NCBI GenBank assembly: GCA_963740765.1
Contig: CAVUFN010000021.1
Location: 35,737-99,736, forward strand
Reading direction: 5' to 3'
Length of the DNA stretch: 64,000 nucleotides
Source of the DNA: DATLGB01 sp963740765
GTDB lineage: Bacteria; Actinomycetota; Thermoleophilia; Solirubrobacterales; Solirubrobacteraceae
The first letter of the stretch is position 1. The number at the start of each line of letters is the position of its first letter. Under the pieces are notes generated by a model that was not told the DNA's origin, did not search any database, and was given only the letters and a program-made list of their open reading frames with translations. This document shows, piece by piece, positions 15,492 through 23,482 of the stretch. The position numbers and the translations under genes were made by a program.

Positions 15492-16103
15492 TCAGCGAAT
15501 GCGAACGTGCAAGTGGTCGTCGTGGTGCGCCAACGGCACGACGACCCGCTTCGGGCCCTTCAGGCCGAGGTGCGGGCCGACGAAGACGTAGCGCGCGCCC
15601 GCGGCCACGAACAGGTCCACGAGCGCCTGCGCGCGCACGCGGTCGACCTGGTCGACGCGGAACGGCCGCCGCTCGAGCGCGTCGAGGCGCGGGTACAGGA
15701 TGTCGGCGTCCAGCCCGTTCTGGTGCGAGAGGTGCCCGAGGCCGCCGTAGCGGCGCCCGAACGGCCCGCCGTGCGGGCGCGACAGGTCCATGATCCCCAG
15801 CCGGGGGACCGGAACCCCACCCACCCCGGCGGCGCGGTAGTCGGCGATGACGCCGTAGAGGGTCTGGAGCAGCCGGTCGGTGCCCCAGCGCCGCCACGGG
15901 CGGTCGGGCGCCTCGTTGCGGATCGGGTCCCAGGTGAAGAAGTCGAAGCCTTCGTCGGGCAGCTGCACGCCGTCGACGAGCCGGCCGGCGTTGGGCGCTC
16001 CGACCGCGGTCGAGACGGGCCAGGCGGTCACGGACACCGGACGGGCGCGGGCGGGGACGGCGACCAGGAGCGCCACCAGCACGGCCAACCCGGCCGCTCT
16101 CAC
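15492..16103 (-). CDS. MepA-like penicillin-insensitive murein endopeptidase (M74)
   Basis: 203 residues. The start is GTG 16103, overlapping the crotonase stop as GTGA; VRAAGLAVLVALLVAVPARA is a signal peptide. Zinc-site motifs of the LAS/M74 metallopeptidases are clear: HLSHQNGLDADI and HHDDHLHVR near the C-terminus. It would cut peptidoglycan cross-links outside the cell. The family is best known from Gram-negatives. Its position between an acyl-CoA enzyme and gamma-glutamyltransferase suggests envelope turnover, but the coupling to the crotonase gene may be only compact packing. Confidence 0.78.
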   Translation of the reverse strand: MRAAGLAVLVALLVAVPARARPVSVTAWPVSTAVGAPNAGRLVDGVQLPDEGFDFFTWDPIRNEAPDRPWRRWGTDRLLQTLYGVIADYRAAGVGGVPVPRLGIMDLSRPHGGPFGRRYGGLGHLSHQNGLDADILYPRLDALERRPFRVDQVDRVRAQALVDLFVAAGARYVFVGPHLGLKGPKRVVVPLAHHDDHLHVRIR

Positions 16104-16912
16104 GTGCCGGTCCACTCCGGCGGTCGCTTCTCGGCGAACGAGCGCACGCCCTCGAGGAAGTCGGACGAGCCGAAGCACGACTCGCGCAGCGCGATCAGCT
16201 CGCGCTCGACGTCGGCGTCCAGCTCGCCCTCGGCCCGCACCAGCTCGCGCAGGATGCGCTTGTTGCCGGCCAGGGCCAGCGGCGCCAGCGCGGCGATCTC
16301 CGCTGCCAGCTCGACGCCGCGCCCCGCGAGCTCGTCCGCTCCGACCACCTCGTTGACGAGGCCCCAGGCCTCGGCGCGGCGCGCGGAGATGTTGCGGCCC
16401 ACGTGGAACAGCTGGCGGGTGCGCATCAGCCCGACGGCGTCGACGAACTTGCGCAGCCCGGTGTGGGAGTAGATGAGGCCGAGCTTGGCCGGCGGCATCC
16501 CGACGACGGCGTCCTCGCTGGCCACGATCAGGTCGCAGGACAGCGCCAGCTCCAGGCCGCCGCCGATCGCGTGCCCGTTGAGCGCCGCCACCGCCGGGTA
16601 CGGGAAGGCCTCCAGCGCCTCGATGGCGTTGTGGAAGGGGTGGGCGACGAGCGCCTCGGCGGCCGCCGCGAACTCGTCCCCGTCCAGCGAGCCGATGTCG
16701 TAGCCGGCGCTGAACACCGGCCCCTCGCCGGTGACGAGCAGGCACCGCGCGTCCAGCGTCGGCACCGTCTCTGCGATCGCGTCCAGGATCGCGTGGTCGA
16801 GCGCGTTGCGCTTGCGCTCGTTGACGATCGTGAGCCGGGCGACGTGGGCGGCGGGGTGGTCCAGCCGCAGCTTGCCGTCGGCCAGCTCGACCGGCTCAGT
16901 CGAGCTCGACAA
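16100..16912 (-). CDS. Crotonase-fold enzyme (enoyl-CoA hydratase/isomerase, decarboxylase-like site)
   Basis: 270 residues from TTG 16912, which lies inside the preceding gene with GAGGG about 8 nt upstream. The oxyanion-hole region is GPVFSAGYDIGSLDG and NGHAIGGGLELALSCDL. Of the two hydratase glutamates, Glu121 (GGGLELA) is present, but the second is absent: GMPPAKLGLIYSHTG has PP where hydratases have PE. Methylmalonyl-CoA decarboxylase-type crotonases have a similar 'PANLG.Y' segment, so decarboxylase or isomerase activity is possible. It overlaps the biotinyl-domain gene by 17 bp. Confidence 0.78.
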   Translation of the reverse strand: MSSSTEPVELADGKLRLDHPAAHVARLTIVNERKRNALDHAILDAIAETVPTLDARCLLVTGEGPVFSAGYDIGSLDGDEFAAAAEALVAHPFHNAIEALEAFPYPAVAALNGHAIGGGLELALSCDLIVASEDAVVGMPPAKLGLIYSHTGLRKFVDAVGLMRTRQLFHVGRNISARRAEAWGLVNEVVGADELAGRGVELAAEIAALAPLALAGNKRILRELVRAEGELDADVERELIALRESCFGSSDFLEGVRSFAEKRPPEWTGT

Positions 16913-17108
16913 GCGGGTCGCCCTCGGAGACGGTCTGGCCCTCTTCGACGAGCACGCGGGACACGTCGCCCGCCTCCTCGGCGTCGACGGGCACCTCCAT
17001 CTTCATGGACTCGAGGATGACGACGGTGTCCCCCTCGTCGACATGGTCGCCCGGGCGCACCTCGACGCGCCAGACCTTCCCGGTGATGTGGGCTTCTACG
17101 ACGGCCAT
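16896..17108 (-). CDS. Biotinyl/lipoyl carrier protein
   Basis: 70 residues, one complete biotinyl domain. The acceptor is Lys36 in ESMKMEV, the standard biotinylation motif of acyl-CoA carboxylase carriers; G-V-W-R-V-E-V-R-P-G-D-H-V and S-E-G-D-P-L-V-E-L-D form the flanking beta-hairpins. Such a free carrier would swing between a biotin carboxylase and a carboxyltransferase, neither of which is nearby. Start ATG 17108 has TAGTCT 7 nt upstream. It overlaps the downstream crotonase gene by 17 bp, hinting at joint function. Confidence 0.88.
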   Translation of the reverse strand: MAVVEAHITGKVWRVEVRPGDHVDEGDTVVILESMKMEVPVDAEEAGDVSRVLVEEGQTVSEGDPLVELD

Positions 17109-17118
17109 GGCCGGGAGA

Positions 17119-17826
17119 CTAAACGGGTTGGATCTGGGTGACGAAGGCGCCGCCCATCCAGGTGTGGATCGCGAGGGCGCGGCCGCGCTCCACGAAGGCC
17201 AGTCCGCCGGTCGGCGCAGGCTCGGCCTGCTCGAACGTCGCCGGGCACGTGAACACCCCGACGCCGCCGAGCGTCTCGAACGTGATCCGGTGCACATGAC
17301 CGCACAGGACGCGCTGGACCTGCGGCGAGCGCTCGAGCAGCGCCGCGAGCCCGGCGCGGTCGGCGTCGGAGAGCCCGAAGTCGTCGATCGCCCTGATGCC
17401 CGTGCGCAGGGGCGGGTGGTGCATGGCGACGACCGTCGGGCGGTCGTCGACGAGGGCCGCGGCCAGCGCGTCGACGTCCAGCCGGCCGGCGTCCGTCCCG
17501 GGCTGCGACGTGTCGGCCAGCACGAGCCGCAGGTCGCCCACGTCGACCGCATCCTGGCGCGGGAAGGCGTCGTGGAGGGCGGGGGAGTCGTGGTTGCCGG
17601 GGATGACGTGGACCGGCGCGGTCAGCGGCGCCAGCAGCTCCTGAACGCGCGCGTAGGACCCGGGCGCGCCGTCGTGGACGAGGTCACCGCTGAGCAGGAC
17701 CGCCGTGGGCGGGACCGGCAGCGCGCCGATCGCGTCGACGACCTGCGTGAGCGCGGCCGCGGCGGCGTCCCCGTCCGGTCCGGCGACCACGTGGGGATCG
17801 GAGATCTGGACGAGGAAGGCCGGCAC
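17119..17826 (-). CDS. Metallophosphoesterase, CpdA-like class III cyclic-nucleotide phosphodiesterase
   Basis: 235 residues. All dimetal motifs are present: SDPH (Asp10, His12), LLSGDLVHDG, IPGNHDS, AMHHPP and GHVHR. The order and length match class III cAMP phosphodiesterases (CpdA/Rv0805-like). It would hydrolyse cyclic nucleotides or other phosphodiesters in the cytosol. The gene follows the TauE/SafE exporter by 7 bp and precedes the biotinyl carrier by 10 bp, so it is probably in one transcription unit. Confidence 0.85.
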   Translation of the reverse strand: MPAFLVQISDPHVVAGPDGDAAAAALTQVVDAIGALPVPPTAVLLSGDLVHDGAPGSYARVQELLAPLTAPVHVIPGNHDSPALHDAFPRQDAVDVGDLRLVLADTSQPGTDAGRLDVDALAAALVDDRPTVVAMHHPPLRTGIRAIDDFGLSDADRAGLAALLERSPQVQRVLCGHVHRITFETLGGVGVFTCPATFEQAEPAPTGGLAFVERGRALAIHTWMGGAFVTQIQPV

Positions 17827-17833
17827 GCGGGCG

Positions 17834-18553
17834 TCAGGCTACGGCGGCCACGAGGCCGATGGTGGCGGAGAGGACGAGCACCGCGGTCAGCGCCCGCTCG
17901 TAGCCGTGCTCGGCCAGCCGGCCGAACAGCGGGCGGCCGGAGAGCTGGCCCGCGAACGCTGCACCTGCGAAGACGAGCACGATCGCGTCCGGCCTGCCCT
18001 CGGTCTTCGTGACCGCGAGCGCGGCCAGCCCGAGCACGGACTGCGCGATGAACACCGTCGTCAAGGTGTCCCGCACGCGAACGGGTGCGTGACCGCGGCC
18101 GAGCAGCAGGAGGACCAGCGGCGGGCCTGCCGTGGACAGCGACGTGGTCAGTACCCCGCTGGCGAGCCCGGCCGCGGGCGGCGCCCACCCCGGCGTCGCC
18201 CGCGTCGCCGCGGGCCGCATGCGCAGCAGGAGCGTCGCGAACACCGACACCGTGAGGGCGATCTGGAGGACGATGGCGTCGACGTTCTGCAGCACCAGAG
18301 CGCCGGCGATCATCCCGGGGATCGACGTCACCAGCACGACGATCACCAGACGCTGGAGCGGGGCAGGCCGGCGACCCTCGAGCAGCAGCGTGACACTGTT
18401 GACCACGAGTGCGAGTGCGTTGAGCGCCCAGACCGCCTCGGCCGGGCCGAGCGCCGCGAACAGCAGCGGCGCGCAGATCAGCGCGAAGCCGAACCCGACC
18501 GCTGATTGGACGGCGGCGCCGAGGAGGACGGAGAGGGCGGCAAGTGCGATCAT
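17834..18553 (-). CDS. TauE/SafE-family sulfite/anion exporter
   Basis: 239 residues, about eight TM helices, from ATG 18553; the frame is open further upstream, but that region belongs to the divergent acyltransferase. Family features are the N-terminal LLGAAVQSAVGFGFALICAPLL, PAEAVWALNALALVVN and the second-half repeat AAGLASGVLTTSLSTAGPP. Relatives export sulfite, sulfonates or related anions; the substrate here is unknown. Only 18 bp separate its start from the divergent gene. Confidence 0.8.
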   Translation of the reverse strand: MIALAALSVLLGAAVQSAVGFGFALICAPLLFAALGPAEAVWALNALALVVNSVTLLLEGRRPAPLQRLVIVVLVTSIPGMIAGALVLQNVDAIVLQIALTVSVFATLLLRMRPAATRATPGWAPPAAGLASGVLTTSLSTAGPPLVLLLLGRGHAPVRVRDTLTTVFIAQSVLGLAALAVTKTEGRPDAIVLVFAGAAFAGQLSGRPLFGRLAEHGYERALTAVLVLSATIGLVAAVA

Positions 18554-18559
18554 CGTGGG

Positions 18560-18565
18560 TAGGCT
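18560..18565 (+). promoter_or_regulatory. -10 box of the acyltransferase gene (leaderless type)
   Basis: TAGGCT followed by exactly 6 nt and GTG 18572. With only 18 bp between the divergent starts, a leadered transcript with a ribosome site is hardly possible, so this box probably drives a leaderless mRNA. Confidence 0.55.
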
Positions 18566-18571
18566 GCGGTC

Positions 18572-19309
18572 GTGGCCGAGGAGAAGCTGGTGGAGATGAA
18601 GCCGCAGGTCTACAAGGACCCGCGCCCCAAGGAGCATTTCGACGGCTACCACCAGCGCGTCCGCCGGGGCGAGCCGAACTGGGTCTACGAAGCCGTGCGC
18701 ATGGTCGCCTGCACGTACGCGTGGATCTTCTTCCGGTTGCGGACGGACGACGCCTACAAGGTCCCGGTCGACGGCCCGGTGATCATCGCACCGAACCACT
18801 TCTCCTTCATGGACCACTTCTTCTGCGCCGCCGGCGTCCGCCGGCGGGTGCAGTTCATGGCCAAGTCACAGATGTTCAAGGGCCTGCTGCAGTTCATCTA
18901 CACGCACGGCGGCGTCTTCCCCGTCCGGCGCGGCGTCGCCGACGAGGAGGCGTTCGTCTCCGCCAACGCGATCCTCACGCGCGGCGGCCCGGTCGTCATG
19001 TACTGCGAGGGTGGCCGCTCGCGCAGCGCCGACCTCTCCGAGAAGCCCAAGCGCGGCATCGGCCGCCTGGCGCTGGAGAGCGGCGCCGTCGTCGTCCCGA
19101 CCGCCATCCACGGATCGTCGCGCGTCCGCAACTGGAAGCGCGGCCAGTTCCCGAAGGTGTACGTCAAGTACGGGGACCCGATCCGGTGGGACACGGTCAC
19201 GGATCCGACGCGCGACCAGCAGCAGGCCGTCGCCGACAAGATCTTCGCCGAGATCAAGGCGCTGTACGCCGGTCTCGACGCCGAGCTGCGCAGCGACGCC
19301 GGGCGCTAG
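18572..19309 (+). CDS. 1-acyl-sn-glycerol-3-phosphate acyltransferase-like (PlsC family)
   Basis: 245 residues, GTG start. Motif I NHFSFMD (Asn75-His76...Asp81), motif II MFKGLLQFIYTHGGVFPVRRG and motif III EGGRSRS (146-151) are the PlsC acyltransferase signature. A hydrophobic segment VACTYAWIFFRL precedes motif I and probably touches the membrane. It acylates lysophosphatidate or a related glycolipid in phospholipid synthesis. The N-terminal 40 charged residues are an extension. The stop overlaps the convergent SDR gene by 4 bp. Confidence 0.85.
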   Translation: MAEEKLVEMKPQVYKDPRPKEHFDGYHQRVRRGEPNWVYEAVRMVACTYAWIFFRLRTDDAYKVPVDGPVIIAPNHFSFMDHFFCAAGVRRRVQFMAKSQMFKGLLQFIYTHGGVFPVRRGVADEEAFVSANAILTRGGPVVMYCEGGRSRSADLSEKPKRGIGRLALESGAVVVPTAIHGSSRVRNWKRGQFPKVYVKYGDPIRWDTVTDPTRDQQQAVADKIFAEIKALYAGLDAELRSDAGR

Positions 19310-20133
19310 CCGGTCATCCCGCCGAAGAGGCCGCCCGTGATGTGCAGCGTCTGGCCGTGCACGTAGTTGGCCCACGGCGTGCACAGGAACATGACCGGGC
19401 CGGCGGCCTCCTGCGGGGAGGCGGGGCGGCCGAGCGGGATCATCATCGACGCCATCCCGCGCATCTGCTCCGGGATCCCGAGCTGGACCTTCTCGCCGTC
19501 GATCTCCATCGTGTTGTCGTCGACCTTGGCCTGGGTGAGGCGCGTGTCCACGAAGCCGAAGGCGACCGCGTTGACGTTGATCTTGAACTGGCCCCACTCC
19601 TTGGCCAGCGTCTTGGTCAGCCCGACGATGCCCGCCTTGCCGGCCGAGTAGTTGGCCTGGCCGGCGTTGCCGAAGGTGCCGCTCGTGGAGGAGACGTTGA
19701 CGATCTTGCGGAAGGTCTCGGTGCCCGCCTCGCGCTCCTGCTTGGCCGGCTCGCGCAGGTGCGGCGCGGCGGCGCGGATGACGCGGAAGGGGACGATCAG
19801 GTGGATGTCCAGCATGCGCTGGAACCAGTCGTCGGAGAGCTTGTGGATCGGGCCGTCGAGCGTGTAGCCCGCGTTGTTGACGATGATGTCGATCTTGCCG
19901 TGTGCGTCGATCGCGCCCTGGATCAGCTGGTCGGGCGCGTCTGCCTTGGTCAGGTCGCCGCCGTTGATCGAGCCGTCGGTGGGCAGCCGGTCCTGGACCT
20001 CCTGCGCCTTGTCGCCGTCGAGGTCGTTGACGACGACCGTCGCCCCCTGCTCGGCGAGCAACTCGGCCGTCGCCGCGCCGATGCCCTGACCCGCCCCGGT
20101 GACGATCGCCACCTTGTCATCTAGTAATCCCAT
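19306..20133 (-). CDS. Short-chain dehydrogenase/reductase (FabG-like)
   Basis: 275 residues from ATG 20133. NAD(P)-binding TGAGQGIG, NNAG, catalytic Ser in NVSSTSGTFG, and YSAGK are all present, so it is an active classical SDR. It carries an insert near EPAKQEREAGTETFRK not usual in FabG, and ends in HGQTLHITGGLFGGMTG. It probably reduces or oxidises a 3-oxoacyl or related substrate. TAAGGT lies 8 nt upstream, inside a small palindrome that may regulate it and the divergent oxidoreductase. Confidence 0.88.
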   Translation of the reverse strand: MGLLDDKVAIVTGAGQGIGAATAELLAEQGATVVVNDLDGDKAQEVQDRLPTDGSINGGDLTKADAPDQLIQGAIDAHGKIDIIVNNAGYTLDGPIHKLSDDWFQRMLDIHLIVPFRVIRAAAPHLREPAKQEREAGTETFRKIVNVSSTSGTFGNAGQANYSAGKAGIVGLTKTLAKEWGQFKINVNAVAFGFVDTRLTQAKVDDNTMEIDGEKVQLGIPEQMRGMASMMIPLGRPASPQEAAGPVMFLCTPWANYVHGQTLHITGGLFGGMTG

Positions 20134-20138
20134 GGACG

Positions 20139-20154
20139 GAAACCTTACGGTTTC
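20139..20154. promoter_or_regulatory. palindrome over the SDR promoter
   Basis: GAAACC (20139-20144) and GGTTTC (20149-20154) are perfect 6-bp arms around TTAC. The minus-strand -10 candidate TAAGGT of the SDR gene lies within it, so a repressor bound here would block that promoter; the divergent molybdopterin gene is about 50 bp away. Confidence 0.4.
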
Positions 20155-20192
20155 GCCCTCCGGTCGTCGCAAGCTCCTCCCTCCGGACGACG

Positions 20193-20198
20193 TACCAT
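20193..20198 (+). promoter_or_regulatory. -10 box of the molybdopterin oxidoreductase gene
   Basis: TACCAT, then 6 nt, then ATG 20205. Same spacing as the other leaderless-type promoters here, and there is no Shine-Dalgarno sequence. Confidence 0.5.
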
Positions 20199-20204
20199 CT
20201 GCGC

Positions 20205-22343
20205 ATGGTCACGACCTGCCCGCTGTGCGAGGCCACGTGTGGCCTCGAGGTGACGATCGAGGACGGCCACGTGATCCGCGTGACCGGCGACAAGGAGGAC
20301 GTGTTCTCGCACGGCTTCATCTGCCCCAAGGGGGGCTCGCTCGGTGCGCTGCACCACGATCCCGACCGTCTGCGCACGCCGCTGGTGCGCCGCGACGGCG
20401 AGCTGGTCGAGGCGACGTGGGACGAGGCGTTCGCGGAGATCGACCGCCGCCTCGCCCCGATCCTCGAGCGCGACCGCAACGCGGTCGGCGTCTACGCGGG
20501 CAACCCGTCCGCGCACAACCTGGCCACGCTGCTCTACGGGCGGGTCTTCAACAAGGCGATCGGGACGCGCAACGTGTTCAGCGCCTCGACGGTCGACCAG
20601 ATGCCCAAGCACGTGTCGAGCGGCTACATGTTCGGCGGTGCGCTGACCATCCCGGTCCCGGACCTCGACCGGACGCTGCACCTGCTCGTGCTGGGCGCCA
20701 ACCCGCTGGCCTCCAACGGCTCGCTGATGACGGCGCCCGACGCGCGCGGGCGGCTGCGCGGCATCCGGGACCGCGGCGGCAAGGTCGTCGTCATCGACCC
20801 GCGCCGCTCGCGCACCGCCGAGCACGCCGACGAGCACCATTTCATCCGGCCGGGGACCGACCCGCTGCTGCTGTTCGGGATCGTCCACACGCTGTTCGAG
20901 GAGGACCTCGCCACGCCCGGCGAGCACCTCACCGGCGTCGACGACGTGCGCGCGCTGGCCGAGCCGTTCTCGCCGGAGGCCGTCGCCCGGCCGACCGGGA
21001 TCGCGGCCGCGGAGATCCGGCGGATGGCGCGCGAGCTGGCCGCTGCGGAGTGCGCCGCGGTCTACGGCCGCATCGGCACCACGCTCGCCAAGTACGGGAC
21101 GCTGGCGAGCTGGCTCGTCGACGTCGTCAACGCGCTGACGGGCAACCTCGACCGCCCCGGCGGGGCGATGTTCCCGCTCGCCGCCGCGGGTCAGACCAAC
21201 GCCGATCCGGGCGCGCCGTCGCGCGGCTTCCGCACCGGCCGCTGGACGAGCTCCGTGCGCGGGCTGCCCGAGGCGCTGGGGGAGCTGCCCGTCGCCGCAC
21301 TGTCCGAGGAGATCGAGGCCGGGATCGCGGCGCTGTTCACGATCAGCGGCAACCCGGCGCTCTCGACCCCCAACGGCGAGCGCCTGACGGCCGCCCTCGA
21401 GGGCCTCGAGCTGCTCGTGTGCGTCGACGTCTACGTCAACGAGACCACCCGCCACGCCGACGTCATTCTGCCCGGCCCGACCGCCGTGGAGCGCCCGCAC
21501 TACCCGCTGCCCTTCTACCAGCTGTCCGTGCGCAACGTGGCCAACTACTCGCCGGCGCTGCTGGACTCGCCGGTCCCGCAGGAGTGGGAGACGCTGCTGC
21601 GGCTGACCGGCATCGTCACGGGCCAGGGACCGGACGCCGACATCGCGGCGATCGACGCGTTCGTGGCGTCGCAGCTCGGCGCCTACGAGGGCGACCGCAC
21701 CGGCCCGGAGCGACTGCTCGACATCCTGTTGCGCAAGGGCCCGTACGACCTCACGCTGGACGACCTCGAGGCGGCGCCACACGGGGTCGACCTCGGCCCG
21801 CTGCAACCGCGGCTGCCCGACGTGCTGCGGACGCCGAGCGGCAAGGTCGAGCTGGCGCCCGGGCCCGTGACCGCCGACGTCCCGCGCCTGCGCGAGGAGC
21901 TGGACCGCGCCACCGACGGCTTCGTCCTGATCGGCCGCCGCCAGCTGCGCTCCAACAACTCCTGGATGCACAACCTGACACCGCTCGTCAAGGGCAAGGA
22001 CCGCTGCACGGCCTGGCTGCACCCCGACGACGCGGCGCGCATCGGCGTCGCGGACGGCGAGCTCGCGCGGGTCACGTCGCGGGCCGGCGAGGTCGAGGTC
22101 CCGGTCGAGGTGACGGACGCGATCATGCCCGGGGTCGTCTCGATCCCGCACGGATGGGGGCACGGCGTCGACGGGACCCGGCTGTCCGTCGCGCGCGAGC
22201 ACGCGGGCGTGAACTCGAACCTGCTCGGCGACGAGCAGGTCGTGGACCCGGTGTCGGGCAACGCCGTGCTCAACGGCGTCCCGGTTCAGATCTCCAGCGC
22301 GGAGGCGCGGGCCGCGACCCACGCCGCCTCGACCGCCGTGTAG
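20205..22343 (+). CDS. Molybdopterin-dependent oxidoreductase (DMSO-reductase/formate-dehydrogenase superfamily)
   Basis: 712 residues. The N-terminal [4Fe-4S] site is CPLCEATCGLEV...ICPKGG (Cys6, Cys9, Cys13 and the later Cys). Bis-MGD binding features include GANPLASNGSLM, VVIDPRRSRTAEHADEH, FIRPGTD and the C-terminal domain (FVLIGRRQLRSNNSWMHN, VSIPHGWGHG). The Mo ligand is not obvious: the usual position lies in SASTVDQMPKHV, without Sec or Cys. No Tat signal, small subunit or maturation gene is adjacent, so it appears cytoplasmic. The substrate is unknown. Its 3' end overlaps the convergent MFS gene by 58 bp. Confidence 0.85.
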   Translation: MVTTCPLCEATCGLEVTIEDGHVIRVTGDKEDVFSHGFICPKGGSLGALHHDPDRLRTPLVRRDGELVEATWDEAFAEIDRRLAPILERDRNAVGVYAGNPSAHNLATLLYGRVFNKAIGTRNVFSASTVDQMPKHVSSGYMFGGALTIPVPDLDRTLHLLVLGANPLASNGSLMTAPDARGRLRGIRDRGGKVVVIDPRRSRTAEHADEHHFIRPGTDPLLLFGIVHTLFEEDLATPGEHLTGVDDVRALAEPFSPEAVARPTGIAAAEIRRMARELAAAECAAVYGRIGTTLAKYGTLASWLVDVVNALTGNLDRPGGAMFPLAAAGQTNADPGAPSRGFRTGRWTSSVRGLPEALGELPVAALSEEIEAGIAALFTISGNPALSTPNGERLTAALEGLELLVCVDVYVNETTRHADVILPGPTAVERPHYPLPFYQLSVRNVANYSPALLDSPVPQEWETLLRLTGIVTGQGPDADIAAIDAFVASQLGAYEGDRTGPERLLDILLRKGPYDLTLDDLEAAPHGVDLGPLQPRLPDVLRTPSGKVELAPGPVTADVPRLREELDRATDGFVLIGRRQLRSNNSWMHNLTPLVKGKDRCTAWLHPDDAARIGVADGELARVTSRAGEVEVPVEVTDAIMPGVVSIPHGWGHGVDGTRLSVAREHAGVNSNLLGDEQVVDPVSGNAVLNGVPVQISSAEARAATHAASTAV

Positions 22344-23440
22344 CCCGCGATCGTCGCGAGGACCAGCGTCACGCTCACGTGCTCGGCGAGCACGCCCGCG
22401 ATCGCGGAGCCGGCCGCGAGCCCGCCCGCGATCGCCGAGCTCAGCCACGTCAGCGCCTCCGTCACCGTGCCCGCCGGGGCGGCCTCGGAGGCGAGCTGGA
22501 AGACCAGCGCGAGGGACGGCGCGATGGCGAGGCTGGCCACCGCCACGGCGATGCCCATCGTCGCGAGCGAGCCGGCGAACGCCATCGGCACCTCGAGCAG
22601 CGCGAGGAGCGCCAGCAGCGCGGCCAGGCGCCGGCGCGGATCCCGCGGCGGAGGGGTGCGCGCGGCCAGCAGCCCGCCGAGCATGCTCCCCCCGCCCGAC
22701 AGCGCGAGCAGGTAGCCGACGGCGTTGGGCGACCCCTCGCCGGCGGCGAACGCGGACAGGCCGACCTCGAGCCCGGCGATGCTGAGCCCGAACAGGAAGA
22801 CGGCGACGAGCAGGACGCGGACGCCGGGGTCGCGCAGCGGGCCGGCGAGCTCCTTCGCGGCGTCGAAGGCCCCGCGCGCCGCTCGCGAGAGCCGGGTCCC
22901 GGCGAACGACACGGTGCCGGCGACGGTCAGCACCGCGCACGCGACGATCGCGGCCCGCAGCGACCACGCGCCGACGATGCCGACGATCACGAGCGGCCCC
23001 GTGATGTAGACGAGCTCGAACAGCGTCGAGTCGACCGCGAAGGCGCGGTGCCGGTGCTCGGGTGCGACCGCGCCCGAGAGCAGCGCGCGCAGGCACGAGC
23101 TGATCGGCGGCTGCGTCGCGCCCGCAACCGCGGCGATCACCGCGGCGAGGAGGACCGGTGCGCCGTCGTCCAGGACGGCGAAGGCGCCGATGGCGACGGC
23201 CGAGACGGCACCCGAGGCGAGCAGGACGGCGCGCTGGCCGCGGCGGTCGATCGCGCGGCCGAGCAGCGGCCCGCCCAGCCCGGCCGCGAGCCCTTCGGCC
23301 CCGGCGACGAGGCCGCCCGCGGCGAAGGAGCCGGTGATCTCCTGGGTGCGCAGCAGCAGCACGAGGCTCAGCGCCGTCGTCGGCAGACGGGCGAAGATCG
23401 ACGTCACCCACAGCGGCACGATCCCCGGAGTTCTGAGCAC
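22286..23440 (-). CDS. MFS transporter
   Basis: 384 residues, about twelve TM helices, from GTG 23440 with AGGA upstream; the open frame beyond it is antisense to the permease gene. The inter-helix 2-3 motif is GGPLLGRAIDRRGQRAVLLASG, the conserved G-x-x-x-D-R-x-G-R/Q-R loop of the major facilitator superfamily. Helix 5-like GPLVIVGIVG follows. It is probably a drug or metabolite exporter of unknown specificity, divergent from the APC permease (42 bp). Confidence 0.83.
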   Translation of the reverse strand: MLRTPGIVPLWVTSIFARLPTTALSLVLLLRTQEITGSFAAGGLVAGAEGLAAGLGGPLLGRAIDRRGQRAVLLASGAVSAVAIGAFAVLDDGAPVLLAAVIAAVAGATQPPISSCLRALLSGAVAPEHRHRAFAVDSTLFELVYITGPLVIVGIVGAWSLRAAIVACAVLTVAGTVSFAGTRLSRAARGAFDAAKELAGPLRDPGVRVLLVAVFLFGLSIAGLEVGLSAFAAGEGSPNAVGYLLALSGGGSMLGGLLAARTPPPRDPRRRLAALLALLALLEVPMAFAGSLATMGIAVAVASLAIAPSLALVFQLASEAAPAGTVTEALTWLSSAIAGGLAAGSAIAGVLAEHVSVTLVLATIAGYTAVEAAWVAARASALEI

Positions 23441-23482
23441 GCGGTCACATCCTGACCTGTTCGGGCGCTTTAGTTCGCGACG

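Noticed and set aside
12714..16472. 1252-codon open frame on the plus strand
   Set aside because: It lies antisense to the AONS-like, ggt, MepA-like and crotonase genes, and its product is a low-complexity Arg/Gly/Ala-rich sequence, the usual shadow of a GC-rich gene's third codon position.
20145..23411. 1088-codon open frame on the minus strand
   Set aside because: Antisense to the molybdopterin oxidoreductase and in another frame of the MFS gene; its composition is an Arg/Asp/Val-rich shadow.
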